Part shown: positions 8,293-16,937 of the stretch, piece after piece | How the letters are laid out: every line of letters starts with the position of its first letter | Numbering within the stretch: position 1 is the first letter of the stretch | Origin: a virus | Virus record (IMG/VR): IMGVR_UViG_3300046780_000429 | Span: 1 to 38,394 of that record | Direction: 5' to 3' (one strand) | DNA: 38,394 nt | Notes under the pieces: model-generated | Database searches by the model: none | The model's input: only the letters and a program-made list of their open reading frames with translations | What the model was told of the DNA's origin: nothing | Program-made: the position numbers and the translations under genes

Positions 8293-9174
8293 ATGACCGA
8301 TGAAGTGATAGTCGAATCAAATTCAGAACTGGTACCAGAAATTGTACCAGAACAAGAAGAACAGGAAGCCGCCGAAGAAGTACCAGAAGGTACACCGGAA
8401 GCGGAAGAAGTAGCAGAAAGCCAAGAGGAGCCAGAAGGCGAGGAAGCAAAACCAGTTGATGCCTATGCGGCGGCTGGCGGCGATCTTCCCGAGTTCAAAT
8501 CTCGTTTTGGTCGATTACAGAAACAGCACCAAAGAGAAATACGGACGTTAAACCAGAAATTGGATGCGGTGTTACAGCAAAGGCAAATCGGTTATCAGCC
8601 GCCAGTACAGCAAACTGATATTCCATTTGTCGATCCTATGACGGGCGCGCCAATTGAAGAAGGAAGCATTGAGCATGTTGTCTTAAAAACTCTTGCTGCT
8701 AAAGAGCGCAAAGAGCAAGAAGGGGAGGCGGTAAAACGTCAACAACTTCAAGAGCAACAAAAAAATGCTAGCCTTCAACGCCATCGGAATGAGCTACAGA
8801 AAGAGTTGGACAGGGGTTCAGATGTATACCCTGATTTTGACGATGTAGTACGCCATGAAGATGCGCCAATTACGGAAATTATACGTGATGCTGCTATGTT
8901 TGTTCCGAATGCTGCTGATGTTTTTAATCTGATTTGTAAGGATGATTATAAAGAACTTAATCGCATAAATGGCCTTGATCCTATTGAACAATTTAAAGAG
9001 ATGGCACGAATAGGTATGCAATTGGCTCAGAAAAAAGCGATTCCCTCAAAGGCTCCAAATCCTTTGAAAAAACTTAGCTCTAATCCAGGTGCTGCCGAAC
9101 GTTCGTCGTCTCAATTGAATGAAAATTCACCCATGACGGACTTTATAAAGGCCGTAAAAACCTGGAGAAAGTAA
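8293..9174 (+). CDS. Scaffolding protein, P22 gp8-like
   Basis: 293 residues (P22 gp8 has 303). It sits between portal and coat, where scaffold genes lie. The first 60 residues are extremely acidic (repeated EE and PE), the middle (about 75-175) is a Gln/Lys/Glu helical region, and the C-terminus is basic (FIKAVKTWRK), matching the basic coat-binding end of gp8. ATG 8293 was chosen for its AGGGG site; a longer frame from 8218 lacks one. It directs procapsid assembly and should be absent from the mature virion. Confidence 0.85.
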   Translation: MTDEVIVESNSELVPEIVPEQEEQEAAEEVPEGTPEAEEVAESQEEPEGEEAKPVDAYAAAGGDLPEFKSRFGRLQKQHQREIRTLNQKLDAVLQQRQIGYQPPVQQTDIPFVDPMTGAPIEEGSIEHVVLKTLAAKERKEQEGEAVKRQQLQEQQKNASLQRHRNELQKELDRGSDVYPDFDDVVRHEDAPITEIIRDAAMFVPNAADVFNLICKDDYKELNRINGLDPIEQFKEMARIGMQLAQKKAIPSKAPNPLKKLSSNPGAAERSSSQLNENSPMTDFIKAVKTWRK

Positions 9175-9175
9175 G

Positions 9176-10384
9176 ATGGCTAATACATTTTTAACAACGC
9201 AACTTATTAGTAAGACTGCGCTTGCTATGTTTTCGATTAATTCCCCTTTTATTATGACTGGCTCAAGAAATTATCAGGCAGAGTTTAGCGATACCGGTTA
9301 TAAAATTGGTAATTCTATTAATGTACGAAGACAGGTTCAATATATTGCTGGCGATGGTCCAACTGCACAATCCCAAAGTATTTTAGAAACTGACGAAACC
9401 ATCACTATCAATCATCAATATCACACGATGATTGAATACAACATGTCAGATTTGACGTTGAAAATTGATGATTTCAGTCGAATATTCTTGCAGCCCGCTA
9501 TTCAAACTATTATCGCTAAGATGGAAGGCGATATCGCAACTGCTGCTGAGCAACAGCTTTATATCTACACGGGTACGGCTGGTACGCCCATTAACTCCTT
9601 TGCTTCCGTTGATAGAGCGGGTACAAAGATGCTAGGTGCTGGCATTGATTTGAGTGGAGATGTTTATCAAGCGATGTCATTACAAGATGCACAAACTTTG
9701 AAGGCGTCTTTCCCCAATGGTTTTACTCCGGCATTCAACGAAGATATCGTGCGTAATTCATCGTTAGGCCATGTGTCATATTTCGATGTTTTTCAATCTC
9801 AATTGATTAAAAAGCACGTTGCTGGGCTTGGGCCAACTACTTATGCAACTGATACATTAACTACAAGTGGCGATGTTGGAAGCGGGAATACCATTACTAT
9901 TACGGGCGCTACTGGCTCTGTTACCAATTATTTCTTACCTGGCGATCGCATTCAAATTGCAGGCACTAATTCGGTAAGTCCATTAGGTCGTATTGATACC
10001 GGCGAAAACATTCAATTTGTAATTACTGCCGCAGCTAATTCAGGAAGCGGTACATTTACGGTAACTGTTGCTCCGGCAATCATTAGTGATATTAGCAATC
10101 CGTTACGTAATGTGACTAATGCTATCTTGTCTGGTTCTGCTATTACTACGGTCGGCAATCACCGTGTAAACGTTGCGTATATTCCGCGCGCGATTGACAT
10201 TGTTTGTCCTCCGCTTGCGAAATTACAAGTGCCTTACTGGTCACGAGCAACCGATCCAAAAACTAAACTGTCATTAACATTGACTCAAGCGGGTGATATC
10301 GTTTCGTATAATAACTTTATGCGTCTTGATATTTTATGTGGCTTCCAATGGCATCCGCAATACGCCGTTGTTAACTTATCTTAA
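9176..10384 (+). CDS. Major capsid (coat) protein, P22 gp5 family
   Basis: 402 residues (P22 gp5 has 430). The start MANTFLTTQLISKTAL, the VRRQVQYIAGDG segment and the order of elements match the P22 coat family. A Thr/Gly-rich inserted beta domain lies at about 222-300, equivalent to the I-domain of P22 coat. It forms the icosahedral shell. It follows the scaffold gene by one base, and a 13-G tract follows its stop. Confidence 0.92.
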   Translation: MANTFLTTQLISKTALAMFSINSPFIMTGSRNYQAEFSDTGYKIGNSINVRRQVQYIAGDGPTAQSQSILETDETITINHQYHTMIEYNMSDLTLKIDDFSRIFLQPAIQTIIAKMEGDIATAAEQQLYIYTGTAGTPINSFASVDRAGTKMLGAGIDLSGDVYQAMSLQDAQTLKASFPNGFTPAFNEDIVRNSSLGHVSYFDVFQSQLIKKHVAGLGPTTYATDTLTTSGDVGSGNTITITGATGSVTNYFLPGDRIQIAGTNSVSPLGRIDTGENIQFVITAAANSGSGTFTVTVAPAIISDISNPLRNVTNAILSGSAITTVGNHRVNVAYIPRAIDIVCPPLAKLQVPYWSRATDPKTKLSLTLTQAGDIVSYNNFMRLDILCGFQWHPQYAVVNLS

Positions 10385-10386
10385 TA

Positions 10387-10399
10387 GGGGGGGGGGGGG
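10387..10399 (+). repeat. Homopolymer of 13 G
   Basis: Thirteen consecutive G lie between the coat stop (10382-10384) and ATG 10404. The run sits where the ribosome site of the next gene should be and can pair with the CCUCC of 16S rRNA. It is the longest G run in the window. Confidence 0.9.
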
Positions 10400-10403
10400 A
10401 TTT

Positions 10404-10601
10404 ATGGCTAATACTAAAGGGGCTGATGATGTTTCTGCTGTTACCTATAGCGCTAAAAGCTTAGGTATGAACAACAAAATGCCCAGTGTTGAAAAAGAGT
10501 ATGAAATGGTTGATCAGTGTATGATTAATGACGGTATGAGCGCCCAAAAGCTAGCTAAGACATTGGGCGGCAGTCTTGATGCTGATTTTCCGGTGAAGTA
10601 A
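10404..10601 (+). CDS. Small conserved-position protein after coat
   Basis: 65 residues, starting MANTKGADDV. It has no recognised domain, but its place between coat and the gp4-like gene suggests a virion or assembly role. Its only ribosome site is the 13-G tract ending 4 bases upstream. A longer frame from 10293 would run through the coat gene and the G tract and is not credible. Confidence 0.72.
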   Translation: MANTKGADDVSAVTYSAKSLGMNNKMPSVEKEYEMVDQCMINDGMSAQKLAKTLGGSLDADFPVK

Positions 10602-10605
10602 TGCA

Positions 10606-11334
10606 ATGTCACAGGCACCAGTTACCGTCAACCAGCTGATCCTTTATTCGCTTTACCAAATAGGTGAGTTGGCGGACGGTGAGGTGCCTAGTGGTTTTAT
10701 GCAGCAAACAGGGGTATTTCTTTTAAATCAGCTATTGGATCAATTCTCCAATAGTGAGATTTATGTGCCTTATGAAACCGATATTAATTTCAATATGGTT
10801 GCTGGAAAAGATACTTACACGGTATCCAACCTTATTACGCTGCCGGATGTATTTCAAAATAGATTGGTAAGTTTGGATTATGCCAATTATAGTTTTGATA
10901 CCATCGTATATCCGATGCAGATTATCAATAAGTCTCAATACTATAATTTAACGCGCCTTAATACGATTCAAGCACGGCCTTCTATAATTTTTCTTAATAA
11001 ACAAGTTACTGAAAGTATTTTGACCGTATATCCATTTCCTGATCAAACTTATCCCACTACCGTACGCGGTAAGGTGATGATAGATAAACTTGATTACAAT
11101 ACGAATGTCGAACAAGTAGCGCCTTATTATTTAGGATTTTTGGTAATGGCTTTAACGCGCCGATTTAAAAGTTATTTCCCGTCGGGTAATTGGACGGAGC
11201 AAGATGAGCAAGAATATCAGCGTATGTTTACTGACCTACAAGCGGCAAATGAACTTGATTTGACAATAAGAACGACGACGATATTAACGAAAGATCGTGA
11301 TACTTATTTCTGGCAGAACATCCTTGCGTACTAA
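10606..11334 (+). CDS. Tail accessory factor, P22 gp4-like
   Basis: 242 residues; P22 gp4 has 166. P22 gp4 binds beneath the portal and closes the filled head. The N-terminus (VTVNQLILYSLYQIG) and the FLLNQLLDQFSN helix, followed by an NFNMVAGKDTYTV strand, resemble the gp4 and phage adaptor family. Position between coat and the gp10-like gene is exactly as in P22. The extra 75 residues are C-terminal. Confidence 0.82.
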   Translation: MSQAPVTVNQLILYSLYQIGELADGEVPSGFMQQTGVFLLNQLLDQFSNSEIYVPYETDINFNMVAGKDTYTVSNLITLPDVFQNRLVSLDYANYSFDTIVYPMQIINKSQYYNLTRLNTIQARPSIIFLNKQVTESILTVYPFPDQTYPTTVRGKVMIDKLDYNTNVEQVAPYYLGFLVMALTRRFKSYFPSGNWTEQDEQEYQRMFTDLQAANELDLTIRTTTILTKDRDTYFWQNILAY

Positions 11335-12787
11335 TTTTGATGTGGTTGGAAGTTATAACAAGCAAAGAATAAGAGGCATTGATTCTGAAAAAAACATCAA
11401 TGTCTTTGAGTTTAGCGATCCTGATGGCAAAAACATGAAGTCATTGTTGCCAACAGCTGGATTAACATTTGCTATTGATTATATGGTATCGATGGCTGGA
11501 TTTAGAAATTCATTTGTATATTTAGGTTTGGCTTATAGCGTGGTTGGAAATAAAGTTATTTCAATGGATGATGGGCTTAATTTAACAACCATTGGAACTA
11601 TTGATACAACGACAGGATATGTGGGAATAGAGGCTAATTTAGGATTGCAAGTTATCTTTGTAGATGGCGCTGACGGGTGGTTGTGGGATATTGGCATGTC
11701 ATCATTTACTAAAATAGTAGCGGGTGGTTTCCCGGCAGCTCCTACAGATGTAGCATTTTTAGATGGATTTTTTGTGGTAACAGAAGGGCAAACAAATAAT
11801 TTTACGATATCGGCATCTAATGATGGCACGATGTGGGATGCGTTAGATTCGGGTGCCATAACTACGCACCCTGATTACATTACAGCAGTACAGGTTTTAC
11901 ATAGAAGATTATTTTTGTTTGCGAATAATTATTGTGAGGTATGGGAGAACGCAGGATTTACCGATTTCCCTTTTCGTCGTAATAATTCAATGCTGATGGA
12001 ATATGGAACTATTTCACCGGCAAGCGTTATTTCGGGATTTGATAAGATGTTTTTTATCTCGCAAAACGCCGATGGATTAGGGCATATTATTATGGTTACA
12101 GGCTCTACGGCGTTGCCAATTAGTACGCAAGCGCTTGATGCTGAATTACAAAGTTATGATGACGTTTCTGATGCAAGCGGAATGATTTATCAAGATAGAG
12201 GAATAATTTTTTATCGATTAAACTTTACGAATGCTAATAAAACATGGGTATTTAATGTTACGCAAAGTAAAGTGGCTGCTGGAGATATTGCTGGAAGTGA
12301 TTTGCGATGGCATCAAGAAGAGATGATAAATGATTCAAGACATATAGGGCAAACGGTAATTTATTTAAGTGGTGTGACTTATTTTGGTAGTTATTATAAT
12401 AGCCAGCTTTTTATTGTTGATAATTTGAATTATACAAATAGCGGTGACGCCATAAAAAGAGAAAGAATAACTAAACAACTTTATGATCCAAAAACAAATA
12501 ATAGATTAAGGGTTGATAGATTGTATTTAGATTTAATTCAAGGGCAAGTCGCAAGTTGCGGTACAGATTTAGAACCTATTGTTTATTTAGATGTATCAAA
12601 GGACGGCGGCAGAACATGGCCTATTTCACAAACTCAAGTAATGGGAAAGATAGGCGAGACAACTGCAATTACAAGATTTAGGAAATTAGGTGTTGCAAGA
12701 ACGCACACCTATAGAATTAGATTTTATAATGGAACCATTTTTGCTTTATTAGGTGCTTTTATTGATTATGAGGTATTACCAGAATGA
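11297..12787 (+). CDS. Packaged DNA stabilisation / tail hub protein, P22 gp10-like
   Basis: 496 residues (P22 gp10 has 472), predicted all-beta with repeated strand-turn units, as expected for the tail hub propeller. The N-terminal RGIDSEKNINVFEF and LPTAGL stretches fit the family, and gene order agrees. The start is uncertain: GTG 11297, TTG 11324 or GTG 11342 are all possible and none has a good ribosome site, so translation is probably coupled to the gp4-like gene, which it overlaps. Confidence 0.82.
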   Translation: MILISGRTSLRTNFDVVGSYNKQRIRGIDSEKNINVFEFSDPDGKNMKSLLPTAGLTFAIDYMVSMAGFRNSFVYLGLAYSVVGNKVISMDDGLNLTTIGTIDTTTGYVGIEANLGLQVIFVDGADGWLWDIGMSSFTKIVAGGFPAAPTDVAFLDGFFVVTEGQTNNFTISASNDGTMWDALDSGAITTHPDYITAVQVLHRRLFLFANNYCEVWENAGFTDFPFRRNNSMLMEYGTISPASVISGFDKMFFISQNADGLGHIIMVTGSTALPISTQALDAELQSYDDVSDASGMIYQDRGIIFYRLNFTNANKTWVFNVTQSKVAAGDIAGSDLRWHQEEMINDSRHIGQTVIYLSGVTYFGSYYNSQLFIVDNLNYTNSGDAIKRERITKQLYDPKTNNRLRVDRLYLDLIQGQVASCGTDLEPIVYLDVSKDGGRTWPISQTQVMGKIGETTAITRFRKLGVARTHTYRIRFYNGTIFALLGAFIDYEVLPE

Positions 12788-13089
12788 TACCATTTCCAGC
12801 GAATTTTAATGATGACGGTATTGATAATCCACCCATCAATGATCCCATTACAAAGACTAGTGCGGATATGTTATCCGATATATGGGTTAGATGGTTTTCA
12901 ACATCCATACAAACGATACAAAATTATATAACACCGGATGGATTTTTATTGCAGTCTTTTAGTAATGAAGATTTAGCATTAATTGCAAAACCATTTGATG
13001 GGTTAACGGTTTTTAATAGTGACGATCAAAATGTACAAATTTATGTAACCAGTTTAGGTGGGTGGAAAGCACTTGCCTTTGCACCTTAG
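12784..13089 (+). CDS. Small virion-associated protein at the gp26 position
   Basis: 101 residues, starting MIPFPANFNDDGIDNPP and linked by ATGA overlap to the gp10-like gene. In P22 the tail needle gp26 lies here, but this protein is too short and lacks the long heptad-repeat coiled coil of a needle. The C-terminal FNSDDQNVQIYV...GWKAL looks like a small beta domain found at the ends of many tail proteins. It is probably a tail tip or needle substitute; this is inference. Confidence 0.65.
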   Translation: MIPFPANFNDDGIDNPPINDPITKTSADMLSDIWVRWFSTSIQTIQNYITPDGFLLQSFSNEDLALIAKPFDGLTVFNSDDQNVQIYVTSLGGWKALAFAP

Positions 13090-13101
13090 GAGGAATTAAT
13101 T

Positions 13102-13728
13102 ATGATGCCAGGCGTGATGAGTGGTATATCGCAGTTTATGGGTGGCGCTATGGGTAATAGCGGTGCTCCTTATGAGAAAGCAGGAAATGCCTATAATGGC
13201 GCTATGGACAAGTATTTTCCTGGTGCCCAAAGTTATCTCAATCCTTATTCACAAGGGGGCGCAAATGCGTTTAATAATCAGGCAAATGCTTTAAATAAAA
13301 TGTCCGATCCCAATGCATTCATGGATTCAATTATGTCCAAGTATGAAGAATCTCCCTGGGCAGCATTTGAAAGAAAATATGGCAATAAAGGAATGATCAA
13401 TCAAAATTCCGCAAGCGGCATGATGGGAAGTGGTGCAGCGCTTAAGGCATCGGCAGATTATAACCAGGGATTAACATCGCGTGATATGCAAACTTATCTC
13501 AATAATATATTGGGCATTAATCAACAATACTTATCGGGTCAAAGTGATATGGCGCATGTCGGAGCTGGGGCAGCGGGTCAGCAGAGCTCTCAAGAAGCAC
13601 AAATGGCGCGTGATAGGGCTGATATGGATGCACAAACGGCTTATGGAAAACAAGCGGGTGAAAATAGGGATAGGAGCGATATGTGGGGCGGATTGGCAAA
13701 TGCTGGACTTTCATTTTTTGGATTCTAA
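13102..13728 (+). CDS. DNA ejection (internal virion) protein 1
   Basis: 208 residues, very rich in Gly, Ala, Met, Asn and Gln, with a hydrophobic Gly-rich start (MSGISQFMGGAMG) and end (GGLANAGLSFFGF). This composition and the place after the hub genes match P22 gp7 and similar ejected pilot proteins that open a path through the cell envelope. A good ribosome site (AGGAGG) precedes ATG 13102. Confidence 0.72.
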   Translation: MMPGVMSGISQFMGGAMGNSGAPYEKAGNAYNGAMDKYFPGAQSYLNPYSQGGANAFNNQANALNKMSDPNAFMDSIMSKYEESPWAAFERKYGNKGMINQNSASGMMGSGAALKASADYNQGLTSRDMQTYLNNILGINQQYLSGQSDMAHVGAGAAGQQSSQEAQMARDRADMDAQTAYGKQAGENRDRSDMWGGLANAGLSFFGF

Positions 13729-13731
13729 AAC

Positions 13732-14976
13732 ATGGCTATACAATTACCATTACAAGCACCGTTACCCGCGCAAAGCTGGTTAGAAGCCTATGGGAAAGGT
13801 GCGCAATTAAAAAATCAATTGCAGCAAGAGCGGATTGCTAATGCGATATCTCAGAATACGCTTAATTATGCACCGCAAACCAGCGAAGCAGAAATAGGAC
13901 TTAAAAAAGGTCAAGCTTACGAAAACTATGGGCGAGGTCAAAATTATTTTGAAGAAGCGAAAACTCATCCCTCAAAGTCAGCATTAAATTATGCGCAAGC
14001 AAGCGAAGCTCCTTATAGGAATGCTTTGACGGCAATGGAAACAAAATATATACCCGAAAAATATGCTATTGAACGAGCAAGAAATGAAAGGGCATCCAAT
14101 AGATTTGGCGAAGTCTATCAATTTGCCAAAGTATTTGGGGCATTACCTGCACCTTTAAAAGCGCAATATGCTGCTGCTAATCCTGAAGCATATCAAGCGA
14201 TGCTTCAAATGAGCGGAAATTCTGCGTTAGAAAGCATGGGTAATCCTATGGCTGCGCAACAACAGCAACCAATGAATGCGCTTAATCAACCTATGCCGCA
14301 GATGCAAGGACAGCAGCCCCCCAATAATTCTGGGAATGGTGTTGCGCCACCTGAGAATGCCGCTCTATCTGCGTCTATACCTCAATTTGCACAAGCTAAT
14401 CCACAACAAAATGCTGATTTTAAAAAAGCGGCACAAATGACCGCTAATCAAGCATTAACGACAGCAGCTACGCGTAGGCAAATGGAAGGCGCTATTCAAG
14501 TTGAGAATATTATCAATGATCCTATGGTTCAAGGACAGGCGATGAATGCCGCCAAGTATGCGGGCGCTCTTAGAAAAGGGAAAGCCGCTGCTGCTGCATT
14601 ATCACAATCAAATCCCGAATCGTATGAAGACTACCTAGCATTTAAAAACCAGACAATGGTTTTATTACAAAATAGGATTAAGACATTGGATCAGATGGGT
14701 GCAACCGATAAACAGCGCGAAGAACTTGCGGGGCTTTATTCAAAAACCATGGATTCTCTAACTTCTAATCCCGATCAGTTTATCAAGCAATTTAATAAAT
14801 TGGGAACTACATTGGATACAGTAGCGCGCTCAGTTCAAAAATCCGCCGAACCTATGGCCGATGTAAATCGTCTTTCTGGATTTAAGCCCATTGGCGCAGA
14901 AAGTGCCGCTGTTCCTCCAGAACTCGCCAATATGTCGATGGATGACTTGCAAAGAATAGCCAATGGAGGGCAGTAA
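13732..14976 (+). CDS. DNA ejection protein 2, P22 gp20-like
   Basis: 414 residues, Ala/Gln-rich and largely helical, with a low-complexity Gln/Pro/Met/Asn stretch at about 175-205. It occupies the P22 gp20 position (471 residues). It is probably packaged in the head and ejected before the DNA. Its last base overlaps the next ATG. Confidence 0.72.
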   Translation: MAIQLPLQAPLPAQSWLEAYGKGAQLKNQLQQERIANAISQNTLNYAPQTSEAEIGLKKGQAYENYGRGQNYFEEAKTHPSKSALNYAQASEAPYRNALTAMETKYIPEKYAIERARNERASNRFGEVYQFAKVFGALPAPLKAQYAAANPEAYQAMLQMSGNSALESMGNPMAAQQQQPMNALNQPMPQMQGQQPPNNSGNGVAPPENAALSASIPQFAQANPQQNADFKKAAQMTANQALTTAATRRQMEGAIQVENIINDPMVQGQAMNAAKYAGALRKGKAAAAALSQSNPESYEDYLAFKNQTMVLLQNRIKTLDQMGATDKQREELAGLYSKTMDSLTSNPDQFIKQFNKLGTTLDTVARSVQKSAEPMADVNRLSGFKPIGAESAAVPPELANMSMDDLQRIANGGQ

Positions 14977-16934
14977 TGCAGCCTTCTATTACTCCTGAAA
15001 TGGCGCAAGCCGAGATTGCTAGACGGCAATCAGCGGCACCACAAAACAGTGGTGGTATTACACCTGAAATGGCGCGCGCTGAAATTGCGCGCCGTCAAAA
15101 TGCTCCACGGGAAACAAAAGGATTGCTGGATGAGGCCAAAGAGGAATTTTCAACGGTTGGTAAGAATGCTGCATCTTTTGCAAAGGGCGCAGGTCAACAA
15201 TTCTTAAATTCAGCAATTAATGCGTCAAACTTGATAAATAACAAAAAAACGTCAGGATTCGACTTTGCGCCTCAAAATACGGCGGCGGAAGTCGGAAAGG
15301 TAGCCGGTGATATTGCCGGATTTGCATTGCCTTATACGGCTGGCGCGAAAGGAATACAAGCCGGAATGCAAGCGATGCCACATGTTGCCAACGCGTTCAA
15401 CAAAGCGCATGGCCTTATACGTGGTGGCATGAAAGCTGCTGGTGCAGGCGCTGCCGCTGGACTTGTAGCGCCGGAAGGCGAGCGCACACAGAATGCATTG
15501 CTTGGTGCTGGATTGGGCGCAGCAGGGGAAGCGGTTCCAGCGATTTATCAAGGCGCTAAATCTGCTGTTAAAAATGCATTAAGCGGCACACGTTCTCCAA
15601 TCGAAGCGCAGAAAATTGCAGAAATAGCCGGAGATTTGCCAGTTTCTTATGGTGATATTGTTAAATCACCGGCATTACAGGCTCTCAATAAGGGATTATC
15701 AAAAATTCCATTTTCGGGAGTTAAAAATAATGCACAGAAAATAGAGCAAGCAACTGAACAAAAATCTGCTGACATTTTAAAAAATCTTAAAGGGCTCGTT
15801 TCAGAAGAAAATATCCCAGCAAAAATACAATCTCAAATAGCCAAAAACAGCAAATTAGCTACTAAGTTTAAGAATAATTTATGGGAAGATTTAATGCAAA
15901 GCGCTGATGATGCTGGAGTTAAACTCTATCAAACACCTGAACTACAAAAAAAGGCATTTCAATATTTTAAACAACATGGGGATGCCTTAAAGCAGGGGGG
16001 AAGTTCTCCCCTAACAGAATCAGAGCTAAAAGATTTTACAAGAATATTTGGTAGAAAAAATCAAGAATTAGCAAAAAATCAAATGAATGGTAAATTTGGG
16101 GATAGTATAGAAGGTTATGAGCCTATGAATTTCAGAACCGCCTATAATGATGTCACAAATTATGGTGAAAAAGCCGATAAATTTGGTGATTTTGGTGATA
16201 ACTATTTAGCTAAAATATACGGTGATTTCAAGGGATCGCTTAATAAAGATATAGAAAAATCAATACTAAAAAGCGGAAACAAAGATTTATTAAAAAAATT
16301 GGAAATGTCAAAAAATTACCATAAGGAAAATTTTCTTCCATATCAATCCAATGAAATAAAATCTATTGTTAATGAAAAAAAGAATTTAGAAAATGTTCAT
16401 AATACCTTATTAAATTCCGTTAACCATAAAGTATTAAGTAATTTGCCGCAGTCTTTAAAAAAGAATGTGGCATTTATGAAATTTAAATCAGCCATAAAGG
16501 AAGATGTAGGAGGGGGTTCTATAACGGATTCGAGAAAACTATTTAATGCATATCAAAATTTGTCTAAACGTCAAAAGAATTCTATTTTTAATCAAAAAGA
16601 GCAGGATGAATTTCATAAATTAGGCGTCCTTTCCGATTTATCGAAGTCTTCCCCCAAAGGAAATGCCAACGAATTAGGCGAATTAGCCTTAATAGGCGAT
16701 ATGGTGGCTGGTTTGGCGCATAGTCCAGCATTGGCCGCTAAAATGCTAGCGCTCGAAGGAGGCGCTGTTTTGACCGCACGCGGTATCAACAAATTACTGA
16801 TCAGTCCCCGCATACGCAATTCGTTATTGCAGGGCGGCTCTCAAACCACTAGGCTAAGTCCAAGAGTAAAAAATGCGCTAAAAGTAGGCGCAATTGGCGC
16901 TGGTAGCACTAATAGCAATAGGTTAAATGAATAA
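14976..16934 (+). CDS. DNA ejection/transfer protein 3, P22 gp16-like
   Basis: 652 residues (P22 gp16 has 609). The N-terminus has two copies of ITPEMAxAEIARRQ, 23 residues apart, a pattern common at the start of gp16-type transfer proteins. A Gly/Ala-rich hydrophobic region (about 105-190), which could insert in membrane, is followed by a long Lys-rich helical part and a short hydrophobic region near 565-600. It completes the three-gene ejection set. Confidence 0.78.
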   Translation: MQPSITPEMAQAEIARRQSAAPQNSGGITPEMARAEIARRQNAPRETKGLLDEAKEEFSTVGKNAASFAKGAGQQFLNSAINASNLINNKKTSGFDFAPQNTAAEVGKVAGDIAGFALPYTAGAKGIQAGMQAMPHVANAFNKAHGLIRGGMKAAGAGAAAGLVAPEGERTQNALLGAGLGAAGEAVPAIYQGAKSAVKNALSGTRSPIEAQKIAEIAGDLPVSYGDIVKSPALQALNKGLSKIPFSGVKNNAQKIEQATEQKSADILKNLKGLVSEENIPAKIQSQIAKNSKLATKFKNNLWEDLMQSADDAGVKLYQTPELQKKAFQYFKQHGDALKQGGSSPLTESELKDFTRIFGRKNQELAKNQMNGKFGDSIEGYEPMNFRTAYNDVTNYGEKADKFGDFGDNYLAKIYGDFKGSLNKDIEKSILKSGNKDLLKKLEMSKNYHKENFLPYQSNEIKSIVNEKKNLENVHNTLLNSVNHKVLSNLPQSLKKNVAFMKFKSAIKEDVGGGSITDSRKLFNAYQNLSKRQKNSIFNQKEQDEFHKLGVLSDLSKSSPKGNANELGELALIGDMVAGLAHSPALAAKMLALEGGAVLTARGINKLLISPRIRNSLLQGGSQTTRLSPRVKNALKVGAIGAGSTNSNRLNE

Positions 16935-16937
16935 ATA

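Noticed and set aside
10293-10403. Possible programmed frameshift of the coat gene through the G tract
   Set aside because: The coat stop TAA comes before the G run, so slippage there cannot extend the coat protein.
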